Translations under genes and position numbers: made by a program | Part shown: piece by piece, positions 27,422 to 34,157 of the stretch | Numbering within the stretch: position 1 is the first letter of the stretch | Layout: every line of letters begins with the position of its first letter | Assembly: GCF_047549485.1 (NCBI RefSeq) | Contig: NZ_CP180191.1 | Span: forward strand, 2,542,001-2,606,000 | Length of the DNA stretch: 64,000 nt | Source: Piscinibacterium candidicorallinum | GTDB lineage: Bacteria > Pseudomonadota > Gammaproteobacteria > Burkholderiales > Burkholderiaceae_C | Direction: 5' to 3' | The notes under the pieces: model-generated | Seen by the model: the letters and a program-made list of their open reading frames with translations, nothing else | The model's database searches: none | Told to the model about the DNA's origin: nothing

Positions 27422-28153
27422 TCATGCCGCCTTGCCCGGCGCCGCGTCGCTGCGATGCGCCTCGCCGCTGTTGATCTCCGCTTCCATGAGGCGCTGATAG
27501 TCCGCCCAGGTCTTGCCTGGTTCGTCGGCAAAGCGGCGGCCGCTGCGCGTCAGTGCGCGGATGCGATCGAGCCGGAAGGCGCGAAAGCCCACGCGCAGCT
27601 CGCACCAGGCGGCCACGCTCCAGGTGCCGCCCCAGAAGGCACAGGCCAGTGGACGAATGTCCCGATGGCTGGGGATGCCGCGCATGTCGGCGTAGTCGAG
27701 GGTCAGGATCTCGTGCGTGCGGATGGCCTCGCGGATCACATCCAGCCGCTCGCCCACCAGCTTGTCGATGAAGTAGTCCGGCGCAAAAAGCGGCGTGCGT
27801 TCGAGCACGATGCGCTTGTCCTTGGGCAGCGCGCTGGCAATCTTGGCCTGCGCCATTTCCGCCGCTTTCTTGAGCGCTGGCGAACCCCAGGCTTGGGTCA
27901 TTCGGATGCCCGCCACCAGGGCTTCGATCTCGTCATAGCTGAACATCAGCGGCGGCAGGTCATAGTCCGCCGCCAGGCGATAGCCCACGCCCGCCTCACC
28001 TTCGATCGGCGTGCCGCTTGCGATCAGATCGGCCACATCGCGGTAGATCGTGCGCTCGCTGACCTCCAGCCACTCGGCGAGCTGGCGGGCGGTCGTCAAC
28101 CTTCTGCCGCGCAGGTACTGCACGATCTGAAAGAGCCGGTCAGCTCTGCGCAC
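27422..28153 (-). CDS. WYL-domain transcriptional regulator (YafY type)
   Basis: 243 aa. The N-terminal winged helix is RADRLFQIVQYLRGRRLTTARQLAEWLEVSERTIYRDV; the central part is PPLMFSYDEIEALVAGI; and the WYL-like effector domain reads RDIRPLACAFWGGTWSVAAWCELR near the C-terminus. The Trp-Tyr-Leu triplet itself is altered (WSVAAW), as in YafY proteins. Start: the GTG at 28153 (VRRADRLF) is the equivalent of the normal MRRADRLF start. Two more copies of this start region lie upstream in a 151-bp tandem array. A longer in-frame extension to 28396 runs through the repeats and is not homologous. It probably controls the neighbouring VOC or MGMT-like genes. Confidence 0.87.
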   Translation of the reverse strand: MRRADRLFQIVQYLRGRRLTTARQLAEWLEVSERTIYRDVADLIASGTPIEGEAGVGYRLAADYDLPPLMFSYDEIEALVAGIRMTQAWGSPALKKAAEMAQAKIASALPKDKRIVLERTPLFAPDYFIDKLVGERLDVIREAIRTHEILTLDYADMRGIPSHRDIRPLACAFWGGTWSVAAWCELRVGFRAFRLDRIRALTRSGRRFADEPGKTWADYQRLMEAEINSGEAHRSDAAPGKAA

Positions 28154-28455
28154 TGGTTCGCTCCAAGGTTCTTGCTGCCCGCGCGCGGCACGTGTTCGCC
28201 TGCGCTGGTCGATCCCCAGCCTGCGGCCGGGGCCCCTCGCCCCACGCTCCGGCGCTGCCGCGCAGGTACTGCACGATCTGAAAGAGTCGATCAGCACGGC
28301 GCACAGGTTCGCTCCAAGGTGCTTGCTGCTCGCGCGCGGCCCGTGTTCGCCTGCGCTGGTCGATCCCCAGCCTGCGGCCGGGGCCCCTCGCCCCACGCTT
28401 CGGCGCTGCCTCTCAGATACTGGACGATTTGAAACAAGCGATCTGCGCGGCGCAT
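28105..28455 (-). repeat. 151-bp tandem repeat carrying three copies of the WYL gene start
   Basis: Start codons occur at 28455 (ATG), 28304 (GTG) and 28153 (GTG), exactly 151 bp apart. Each is followed by 15 codons for RRADRLFQIVQYLRG. Only the 28153 copy continues into the WYL gene; in the others the frame enters a spacer of about 100 bp. The spacers are nearly identical between copies, whereas the coding pieces differ at about ten sites between the outermost and middle copies, all of them synonymous. The outermost copy has the best ATG and lies 10 nt after the MGMT-like stop, so it is probably the original gene start. Confidence 0.9.
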
Positions 28456-28464
28456 CCCGGCTTT

Positions 28465-28950
28465 CTACAGCGTCACGCGCCTGGCTTCAAAGTCCTGCAC
28501 GAGCCAGCGCTTGCCCTTCTGGATCACGGTGTGACCTTCGGCACGCAGCATCTGGGCCTGGGCCTCGGTGCCGCCGGGGTACTTCTCGTTGAGCGAGCCG
28601 TCTTTTTTCAAGGTGCGCCAGAACGGCGTGACATTCACTTCGCCCGCCGCACGCAGCTCGGACGCCGCCGCGGCCGCGATGTTGATGAAGATGCCGGTGG
28701 TCAGCGGGCAGGCAATGTCGGTCTTGTGGCGCCTGGCCAGCGCGGCGGCAATGTCGGCTGCTGTGGTCAGCGCGCCGTCGGGCACCTGGCGCATGAAGTG
28801 GTCAATCTCCGCAGGAGATGAGATCACCATCGTGCCGCCATGCCTGGGCTGCGCGGGCAACCAGCCATGCAGCTTCTCCGGCAGCTCGCGCACGATGTGC
28901 GGCGGCTTGGCGTTGCGCATCTTCTCCAGCGCAGTCATCTTCTTGCTCAT
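28465..28950 (-). CDS. MGMT-family protein (alkyltransferase-like DNA-binding domain)
   Basis: 161 aa. The middle and C-terminal parts resemble the DNA-binding domain of O6-methylguanine methyltransferases in divergent, catalytically inactive form: VPDGALTTAADIAAALARRH, a helical region, TPFWRTLKKDGSLNEKYPGG and a C-terminal basic tail KGKRWLVQDFEARRV. The PCHR active-site motif is absent (TPFWR at that place), so a role in sensing or binding damage is more likely than repair by transfer. The ATG overlaps the stop of the upstream TfoX-C gene (ATGA). The WYL start copy follows 10 nt after its stop. Confidence 0.7.
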   Translation of the reverse strand: MSKKMTALEKMRNAKPPHIVRELPEKLHGWLPAQPRHGGTMVISSPAEIDHFMRQVPDGALTTAADIAAALARRHKTDIACPLTTGIFINIAAAAASELRAAGEVNVTPFWRTLKKDGSLNEKYPGGTEAQAQMLRAEGHTVIQKGKRWLVQDFEARRVTL

Positions 28951-29240
28951 GGGGTTCGATCTCGCTTCATGTCGTCCAGTGCAAACAGAAGGCGCTCGCG
29001 CTCGGTGCGCGCCACCTCACGCCAGTCTCTGCCAGTGAGCGCGCCTTCCAGCGCCCAGAGCAGGTTCAGGTTCTCCGGATGGCCGGCCTGCAGGCACCGT
29101 TGGTATGCATTCACGCTGCCGGCCTTGCGCAGCGCATCGGTGTCCGCAAAGCCTGCGCGCATCAGCCACTCGGCAGTCACCGGGCCAATGCCGGACAGCT
29201 TGGCCAGCCTGGCGCCGGAGAGGCTTTCCGCCTGTCCCAT
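28947..29240 (-). CDS. TfoX C-terminal-domain protein
   Basis: 97 aa from the ATG at 29240. It is a single TfoX_C domain: ARLAKLSGIGPVTAEWLMRAGFADTDALRKAG with the helix-hairpin-helix-like GIGP, then RCLQAGHPENLNLLWALEGALTGRDW. The N-terminal TfoX domain is absent. In Gammaproteobacteria TfoX/Sxy regulates competence, but stand-alone C-terminal domains are common and of unknown role. The start codon and first codons lie inside copy B of the dispersed hairpin element; an earlier ATG at 29276 is also within it. It is coupled to the MGMT-like gene by ATGA. Confidence 0.75.
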   Translation of the reverse strand: MGQAESLSGARLAKLSGIGPVTAEWLMRAGFADTDALRKAGSVNAYQRCLQAGHPENLNLLWALEGALTGRDWREVARTERERLLFALDDMKRDRTP

Positions 29241-29290
29241 GCGGCTTTCCAGCCGATTTGCCTTGGAAAGGCGCATGGATACTGCATCTA
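29223..29290 (+). repeat. Dispersed hairpin element, copy B
   Basis: Reads GCTTTCCGCCTGTCCC, then arms CATGCGGCTTTCCA and TGGAAAGGCGCATG (13 of 14 positions pair, one G-G mismatch) around CCGATTTGCC, then a tail GATACTGCATCTAC. It provides the 5' end of the TfoX-C gene and abuts the stop of the first VOC gene. Confidence 0.85.
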
Positions 29291-29659
29291 CACCGCGAAA
29301 TGCGGGTTGAAGATCAGCCCGATGGCGTTGCCCCAGGGGTCACGCACGGCGCCGCAGACAATGCCCTCGCCCACGTCCTGCGGCGCATCCAGCAGGCTGG
29401 CACCCTGGGCCATCAGCGCGTCCATGGTGGCGGCCACATCGTCCACCCGCCAGTAGGTCATCACGTTGTGCACGGGTACCGGTGCCGTGCCCTCGGGCTG
29501 CAGACCCAGCTCGTAACCGGCGATGTTGAAGCCGACATAGAAGGGCTGGTCAAAGTACGGCGCCACACCAAATGCCTCGCTGTACCAGCGCTTGGCGGAT
29601 TCAATCTCCGGCACGCGGTAGATGCAGGTGGCCAGGCCCTTGCTGTGGATGGCTGCCAT
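29288..29659 (-). CDS. VOC (glyoxalase/bleomycin resistance) family protein 1
   Basis: 123 aa, one vicinal-oxygen-chelate domain of paired beta-alpha-beta3 modules: TCIYRVPEIESAKRWYSEAFG opens module one and VMTYWRVDDVAATMDALMAQG module two, ending VRDPWGNAIGLIFNPHF. The acidic metal ligand expected at the end is not obvious. Substrate unknown. It is the last of three adjacent VOC genes (the next one ends 2 bp before it). Confidence 0.85.
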   Translation of the reverse strand: MAAIHSKGLATCIYRVPEIESAKRWYSEAFGVAPYFDQPFYVGFNIAGYELGLQPEGTAPVPVHNVMTYWRVDDVAATMDALMAQGASLLDAPQDVGEGIVCGAVRDPWGNAIGLIFNPHFAV

Positions 29660-29661
29660 GC

Positions 29662-30033
29662 TCAGGCCTTCATCGAATGCAGGCCGACGCGATTGCCCTC
29701 GGTGTCGAGGATGTGCGCGTAGAAGCCCATGCCCTGCGGCAGTTCGGTGGCTGGCACGAGGATCTGCCCGCCCGCCGGGCCGACGCGCGAAAGCACGGTG
29801 CCCAACGTGGGTTCAGCTTGCAGATAGACCACCGCACCCTTGGCGCTGGGCTCATAGCCCTCGCTCTTGACCACGCAGCCGCTCACGCCCATCTCACCCG
29901 AGGGGAAGATGCCCATCTCGTCGCCAATGATCTCGCGGCGCAGTGACACGGCGAGAATGGTTTCGTAGAACTTCACCGCACGGTTCAGTTCGTGTGCAGG
30001 CAGCTCGAACCAGCTGATGGCGCTCATGCTCAT
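29662..30033 (-). CDS. VOC family protein 2
   Basis: 123 aa VOC-fold protein: ISWFELPAHELNRAVKFYETIL, then GIFPSGEMGVSGCVV, and the second module GAVVYLQAEPTLGTVLSRV ending TEGNRVGLHSM with a likely His ligand. Resembles the PhnB/YdcJ-like VOC group used as a generic small-molecule binder or dioxygenase fold. It is 2 bp from the next gene. A GT-rich run (GTGTGTGGGTG-like, 30044-30075) separates it from VOC gene 3. Confidence 0.85.
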   Translation of the reverse strand: MSMSAISWFELPAHELNRAVKFYETILAVSLRREIIGDEMGIFPSGEMGVSGCVVKSEGYEPSAKGAVVYLQAEPTLGTVLSRVGPAGGQILVPATELPQGMGFYAHILDTEGNRVGLHSMKA

Positions 30034-30081
30034 GGGTCTCTCCCGGTGTGTTTGTGTGGGTGTGTGTGGGTGTGCTTCGGC

Positions 30082-30474
30082 CTACATGCCTGAGTAGGTA
30101 ATGATGTTCAGCGCTGCGCCCTGCGGGTCGGTGATGACGGCCATGCGCCCGACATTAGGCACGTCCATCGGCTCCACCACCACCTTGCCGCCGAGTGCCT
30201 TGGCTTGCGCACAGGCTGCGTCCACATCCTTCACGGTCACGTAGGGTGTCCAGCAGTTGGGGGCCTGCACGCCAGGCGGGTGGGCCATGATGCCGCCGAT
30301 GCTGGTCTCGCCCACCGAGAACACGTGGTAGTCGCCCATGGGCATGGCCTCGGTCTTGACCGTCCAGCCAAACATCTGGCTGTAGAAGCCGCTGGCCGCG
30401 GCGGGGTCGCTCGTCATCAGTTCGGTCCAGCTCACAGCGCCGTGCGCGCCGTACACCTCTGCATAGTCCTTCAT
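30082..30474 (-). CDS. VOC family protein 3
   Basis: 130 aa: GAVSWTELMTSDPAAASGFYSQMFGW, TSIGGIMAHPPGVQAPNCWTPYVTV, then DVDAACAQAKALGGKVVVEPMDVPNVGRMAVITDPQGA. It has the VOC motif of proteins annotated as 27 kDa antigen-like, here a single domain. The first gene of the three-VOC set; GGAGAGAGG lies upstream of the ATG. The set may be controlled by the WYL regulator. Confidence 0.88.
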   Translation of the reverse strand: MKDYAEVYGAHGAVSWTELMTSDPAAASGFYSQMFGWTVKTEAMPMGDYHVFSVGETSIGGIMAHPPGVQAPNCWTPYVTVKDVDAACAQAKALGGKVVVEPMDVPNVGRMAVITDPQGAALNIITYSGM

Positions 30475-30581
30475 GGCCTCTCTCCTGTTGCGTTGGGGGG
30501 TGGAGGCATTCTGGGTGACGTCTGCTGACAGCAGTGTGTCAGGAGCGCTTCAAAGGCAGGACAGGACGAGTTTTTGCGCTC

Positions 30582-30687
30582 GCTAGTTGTTCGAAATAGA
30601 GTCTGTCCATTCACCGCAGACCGTAAGTCTGTCCATTGGGCGCAGATCTGGCAGACAACTAGCCACGCATCGTCGAAATAGAGTCTG
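30582..30687. repeat. Repeat cluster at left edge of low-GC islet
   Basis: A 9-bp perfect inverted repeat (GCTAGTTGT at 30582 and ACAACTAGC at 30655) encloses two copies of AGTCTGTCCATT. TCGAAATAGAGTCTG occurs at 30591 and 30673, and a third copy in inverted orientation at 31986-32001, on the far side of the islet. A further TAAGTCTGTCCATTCGCCC is at 30890. The motif is unknown to me; the arrangement suggests insertion-boundary or recombination repeats. Confidence 0.65.
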
Positions 30688-31087
30688 TTCGGAACGACGC
30701 TAAACCATTGATTTGTTTAGACATCGCAACCCAACGGCGCAACTAGCCCCACTCGCAACAGATCAATCGTTGGCACCCGTGAATTACAAACGCTTGGCGA
30801 ACAACTCTCAGTGCCCACACGCTGAAAGGCGACGTCTTCACAGGGAAACTGGTATCGAGGTGTCGGCTCTCGATGACCCATTTGAAAACTAAGTCTGTCC
30901 ATTCGCCCAGGCAGCGGCGAGTCGGCTGAGCTACAGATCACAAGCTGCTCCGGTGAACACTCAATACCTAGTCCCCGCGCCGGCCCACAACCGGCACGTA
31001 GCTGAGCTGTAAAACAGCGACCCGGCTGGATCCCGGCGTAAGAAGCCGAACGCAACGACCCGCGCAGCGATTCGGGCGGCACGCAAG
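30688..31087. other. Non-coding or decayed sequence, lower GC
   Basis: No credible gene. Frames here lack any protein-like pattern, and base composition is visibly lower in GC than in the surrounding DNA. It probably represents remnant DNA after truncation of the lipase-like gene. Confidence 0.5.
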
Positions 31088-31342
31088 GGTGACGTGACCG
31101 ACACGTCAATAGATGATTGGAACCCGCTGGCGGTGTTGGGTTGGTGCGCCAACGACGCGCCAATGCTTGATGAATTCGTCGCGACGGGCTTGCGGCCACG
31201 CACCAGCTTTCGTAGCTAGAGCTCGCGCCAAATCATCGCCCTCTAACGTAGCTCTTGGCGCGAGCTGGCCGAAATCCACATACGCCGCTTCGGCAAGATC
31301 AGCAAGATCAGCAACATCAGCGGCTATTGATGCTGTGGTCAT
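31088..31342 (-). pseudogene. Frameshifted 5' fragment of a lipase-like protein
   Basis: From the ATG at 31342 the frame encodes DVADLADLAEAAYVDFGQL, then RRDEFIKHWRVVG, and then loses sense. The next frame continues with AHQPNTASGFQSS. Joined, RVV-AHQPNTASGF matches the N-terminal consensus I know from large lipase-like/RTX-type alpha/beta hydrolases (W-RVV-HQPNT-SGFS). One extra base in the AA pair at 31151-31152 explains the shift. Everything after about 31088, including any catalytic serine, is missing. Its start overlaps the stop of the upstream membrane gene (ATGA). The family call is from memory. Confidence 0.6.
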
Positions 31343-31941
31343 TTGGTATTTCTTGATAGTTGGTCTAGATACGCACGATCGAGTTCGAGTAGTTCAGCGG
31401 GGCGCGTCAAACAAGACCGACGGACCAGCCAAAAACGCACATCTTCCGAAGGGCCAACCATGTAGTCCACACTCCGAAATAGAACCGCATCGTTGGCGGA
31501 GTCGATTACCGAGAACTGCTGCCTGATGAACTGCATTCCATAGATCGTCCAGGTCTTCGTTGACTCTCGTCGTTTCAACAAGCCCCCGAAGAATGCGTAT
31601 TCACTTTCACCCTCGCGCAGTGAGATACGCTCACCCATGGTGTTCAGGTTCACGCCACGAACGGCGTCAAGACGGCTGCCGTTGCTGCGGATCCACTGGT
31701 CGGCAGGAACGATCACAGTGAAACCAGCGTCCTTTTCGCATAGCTTCCGGTACTCCAACACGACTGGAATGTGGTTCCAGAATCCCGGCAAATAGACGAG
31801 CAATCCAACAATCGCGGCAACGAGGCCACCACGGAACAGCGAGCCGTTTGCACTTCGTCCCCAGCGCCAACCCAGCAAGATCGCGGCGATCAAGATCACC
31901 GCATAGATCGTCAAGCCAACTGCGTAAGCTAGGCCCAGCAT
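31339..31941 (-). CDS. Two-helix membrane protein of unknown function
   Basis: 200 aa. Two N-terminal hydrophobic segments (GLTIYAVILIAAILLGWRWG and GGLVAAIVGLLVYLPGFW) precede a soluble C-terminal domain of about 145 residues with YRKLCEKDAGFTVIVPADQW and TWTIYGMQFIRQQFSVID. Not recognised by family. Codon use and GC differ from neighbours. It is translationally coupled to the frameshifted lipase-like fragment; a partner, chaperone or immunity role toward that protein is possible but unproven. The inverted islet repeat lies about 45 bp upstream. Confidence 0.65.
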   Translation of the reverse strand: MLGLAYAVGLTIYAVILIAAILLGWRWGRSANGSLFRGGLVAAIVGLLVYLPGFWNHIPVVLEYRKLCEKDAGFTVIVPADQWIRSNGSRLDAVRGVNLNTMGERISLREGESEYAFFGGLLKRRESTKTWTIYGMQFIRQQFSVIDSANDAVLFRSVDYMVGPSEDVRFWLVRRSCLTRPAELLELDRAYLDQLSRNTK

Positions 31942-31985
31942 GAGTTATCTCCCAGCAGTCAATTCGCGGAACGGCAGGCCTTCTT

Positions 31986-32001
31986 CAGACTCTATTTCGA
32001 A
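31986..32001 (-). repeat. Inverted islet-edge repeat
   Basis: Minus-strand TTCGAAATAGAGTCTG, identical over 16 bases to the copy at 30590-30605 on the plus strand. The pair brackets the low-GC islet. Confidence 0.6.
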
Positions 32002-32024
32002 CGACCATCGCGCGCCGTAAGCCC

Positions 32025-32744
32025 TCAGTGCGGAATCTTGAGCAGCAGCGGCGCCAGAAACGCCGTGAGCAGGGCTGAGAGCCCCATCGCCAGCCCGGCA
32101 AAGGCGCCCATGGTCTCGCTCACCTGAAAGGCGCGTGCCGTGCCGATGCCGTGCGCCGCCGCACCCACCGTGAAGCCGCGCACCCGTTCGTCCGTCACGC
32201 CCAGGGCGAGCAGCACCGGGCGGGCCAGCATGGCGCCCGTCATGCCGGTGAGGATCACCAGCACGGCCGTGAGCGTCGGGATGCCACCAATCCGCTCGCT
32301 GATGCCCATGGCCACCGGCGTGGTCACGCTCTTGGGGGCGAGGGAGAGCAAGGACTCGCGCGACACGCCCAACAGCCAGGCAATACCCACCGCACTAACA
32401 ATCGCCGTCACTACCGCCACCACCAGCATGATGGACAGTGGCAGCGCCAGGCGCTTGACCACCGCCCGCTGCTCATACAGCGGCACAGCCAGCGCCACCG
32501 TGGCCGGCCCGAGCAGAAAGTGCACGAACTGCGCGCCGGAAAAGTAGGTGGCGTAGCTCGTGTCCGTGGCCAACAGCAGCGCAATCAACAGCAGCACCGC
32601 AATCACCACGGGATTCACCACCGGGTTCATGCCCGCGCGCTGATGCAGCGCGTAGCCGATCTGGTAGGCAATCAGCGTGGCCGTCAGCCCCAGCAGCGGC
32701 GTGGCTGCGAGGTAGACCCATAGCTCGGCGATATGCGGCTTCAT
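32025..32744 (-). CDS. lrgB: LrgB/CidB-family membrane protein
   Basis: 239 aa, about seven membrane helices with conserved blocks: LGPATVALAVPLYEQ near the middle, GVSRESLLSLAPKSVTTPVAMGISERIGGIP, and AAHGIGTARAFQVSETMGAFAGLAMGLSALLTA at the end. LrgB/CidB proteins work with LrgA/CidA in murein-hydrolase control and pyruvate or glycolate export. Gene order lrgA-lrgB with a 10-bp gap implies an operon. Proximity to the glycolate-oxidase-type genes is of interest because the plant homologue (PLGG1) carries glycolate. Confidence 0.93.
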   Translation of the reverse strand: MKPHIAELWVYLAATPLLGLTATLIAYQIGYALHQRAGMNPVVNPVVIAVLLLIALLLATDTSYATYFSGAQFVHFLLGPATVALAVPLYEQRAVVKRLALPLSIMLVVAVVTAIVSAVGIAWLLGVSRESLLSLAPKSVTTPVAMGISERIGGIPTLTAVLVILTGMTGAMLARPVLLALGVTDERVRGFTVGAAAHGIGTARAFQVSETMGAFAGLAMGLSALLTAFLAPLLLKIPH

Positions 32745-32754
32745 TCGTGCGGCT

Positions 32755-33135
32755 TCATGGCTTGGGCTCCGCGCCCGCGTCCGTCACGTCATCGCGGGCA
32801 AAGCGCGCAATCGCCCAGCGCCCCACCAACCCCGTCACCGCAATGGTGATCACGGCCGAGCCCACCACCGCCACCAGCAGCTTCCATCCCTCAGTGGCCA
32901 GCCGCTCGCCATGCAGCATCAAGCCCACGCCTGCCGGCACAAACAACAGGGACAGGTGGCGCAACACCTCCAGCGCCGTCGGCTTGATCGTGGCCACTGC
33001 CGCCGGCCGCCACACCAGCCAGCCGAACAGTAGCGCCAGGCCGATCACCGGGCCGGGTACTGGCAGCTTCAGCGTGAAGGCGAGGGTTTCGCCGATGAGC
33101 TGGAAGAGCAGGAGGGCGGTGAGCGCTTGGAGCAT
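32755..33135 (-). CDS. lrgA: CidA/LrgA-family membrane protein
   Basis: 126 aa holin-like protein with four helices: LTALLLFQLIGETLAFTLKLPVPGPVIGLALLF contains the family motif PVPGPVIG, and LSLLFVPAGVGLM the second conserved block. It forms the partner of LrgB. The start is the ATG at 33135, 8 bp downstream of the toxin stop. Confidence 0.92.
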   Translation of the reverse strand: MLQALTALLLFQLIGETLAFTLKLPVPGPVIGLALLFGWLVWRPAAVATIKPTALEVLRHLSLLFVPAGVGLMLHGERLATEGWKLLVAVVGSAVITIAVTGLVGRWAIARFARDDVTDAGAEPKP

Positions 33136-33143
33136 CGCCGCTC

Positions 33144-33476
33144 TCAGGCCCCCAGCAGACGACGGGCCAGCAGCAATTGCATGTCACGCCTGCCGTCCGC
33201 GATGAGATAAATCACAACCTGCGAGCCCATCACCCGGTAGATCACGCGGTAGGGCTTGAACGCCGTCTGGCGGTATTCCTTGATGCCAAGTGCCAGCAGC
33301 TCCTTGGGGTGTGCCCCGCGCTCGGGCATGAGCGCAAGCTGTTCGGCCGCTTTCAGGACCTGATCCAGCACGCGATTCGCGGCCGCGATCGAATCAGCCT
33401 GCGCGATGTAGTCGTGAATCGATTCGAGATCACGCTCCGCGCTGTCAGTCAGCACGACCGTGTAGCGCCGCGGCAT
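33144..33476 (-). CDS. ParE/RelE-family toxin
   Basis: 110 aa: RYTVVLTDSAERDLESIHDYIA at the start and GIKEYRQTAFKPYRVIYRVMGSQVVIYLIADGRRDMQLLLARRLL at the end give the RelE/ParE fold. The PYRVIYRV block with Arg residues is like ParE/YoeB types. The likely target is gyrase or the ribosome; this cannot be settled by eye. Its ATG overlaps the antitoxin stop (TGATG). Confidence 0.9.
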   Translation of the reverse strand: MPRRYTVVLTDSAERDLESIHDYIAQADSIAAANRVLDQVLKAAEQLALMPERGAHPKELLALGIKEYRQTAFKPYRVIYRVMGSQVVIYLIADGRRDMQLLLARRLLGA

Positions 33477-33748
33477 CAGGCAGAGCGCTTCGCACGCAGG
33501 CGCGCGACCACCTCGGCCACCGGCTTCACCCGCCCGGCATCGACATCCTGCTGGCCCAGCGCCAGCAACTTGAGCAGCGCCAGGGTTTCCTGTGTCTGCT
33601 CATAGCTGGCCACGTCCTGTAGAACGGCACGCGCCTCACCGTTCTGCGTGATCACCATCGGCTCGCGGCACTCGGTGATTTCCTGCAGCACATCGGCTGC
33701 GTTGGCCTTGAGGTAGCTGATGGGTTTGACTTGGGTTGAATAGCGCAT
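33476..33748 (-). CDS. Phd/YefM-family antitoxin
   Basis: 90 aa: MRYSTQVKPISYLKANAADVLQEI and REPMVITQNGEARAVLQDVASYEQTQ are the Phd/YefM DNA-binding domain; the C-terminal half (VDAGRVKPVAEVVARLRAKRS) would wrap the toxin. It is the first gene of the pair and probably represses its own promoter with the toxin as corepressor, through the palindrome at 33767. Confidence 0.92.
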   Translation of the reverse strand: MRYSTQVKPISYLKANAADVLQEITECREPMVITQNGEARAVLQDVASYEQTQETLALLKLLALGQQDVDAGRVKPVAEVVARLRAKRSA

Positions 33749-33766
33749 GGCCGCCTCGGACTTTTA

Positions 33767-33786
33767 ATGGTCTGAATATAGTCCAT
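33767..33786 (-). promoter_or_regulatory. Probable antitoxin operator over the -10 box
   Basis: An imperfect palindrome (ATGGNCT and AGNCCAT arms) surrounds TATATT on the minus strand, 20-40 bp before the antitoxin ATG. Overlap of a -10-like box with a dyad is typical of TA autoregulation. Confidence 0.5.
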
Positions 33787-33805
33787 GGCACCGGCAAGTG
33801 GTGAC

Positions 33806-34153
33806 TCAGCGCGAGCCAGGAGCTTCATGCAGGAGATCTATCGCAACTTCCGCCAGGATTCGCCACGGACACTCATCAATGAAGCGGCTGATTGGTTCGG
33901 CCTGACCTTCATCGTGCAGATTCAGCGACACCACCATAAGGTGCTGGTTCCATTGTGTGTAGTTCGCTCGAAGATCGCCCCACCACGCCGCAACTTCACC
34001 GGGGTGCGATGTGCCTAGCGGCGCTACTTCGCAGATGTCCGCGATCAGCGCGTGCAGCCAGTCCACACCGTGGCGCTCAAGGGCTGCCGCACGAGTTTCG
34101 AAAGGCTGAAGCCCAATCTCCAGAAATCGTGCAAGCGTGGCCTCGTCTGCCAA
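33806..34153 (-). CDS. Hypothetical protein after glcF
   Basis: 115 aa if started at the TTG at 34153 with GGGGCGTG upstream; a TTG at 34192 inside glcF is the alternative. Sequence: LARFLEIGLQPFETRAAALERHG, then WLHALIADICEV and SLNLHDEGQAEPISRFIDECPWRILAEVAIDLL. Soluble, Trp-rich, no known motif. The protein-like hydrophobic pattern and codon use suggest it is real. It immediately follows glcF and may be cotranscribed, but nothing ties it to glycolate. Confidence 0.5.
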   Translation of the reverse strand: MADEATLARFLEIGLQPFETRAAALERHGVDWLHALIADICEVAPLGTSHPGEVAAWWGDLRANYTQWNQHLMVVSLNLHDEGQAEPISRFIDECPWRILAEVAIDLLHEAPGSR

Positions 34154-34157
34154 GGAT

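Noticed and set aside
28153..28396. N-terminal extension of the WYL regulator through the repeats (324-aa form)
   Set aside because: The extra 81 residues translate the spacers out of their coding frame and have no homologous pattern.
30582..30663. Integron attC site
   Set aside because: The terminal repeats run GTT...AAC rather than the attC order, and no integrase or cassette array is present.
30717..31199. 160-codon minus-strand frame in the islet
   Set aside because: Sequence is Ser/Arg/Pro-rich noise crossing the repeats and the lipase-like fragment in a different frame.
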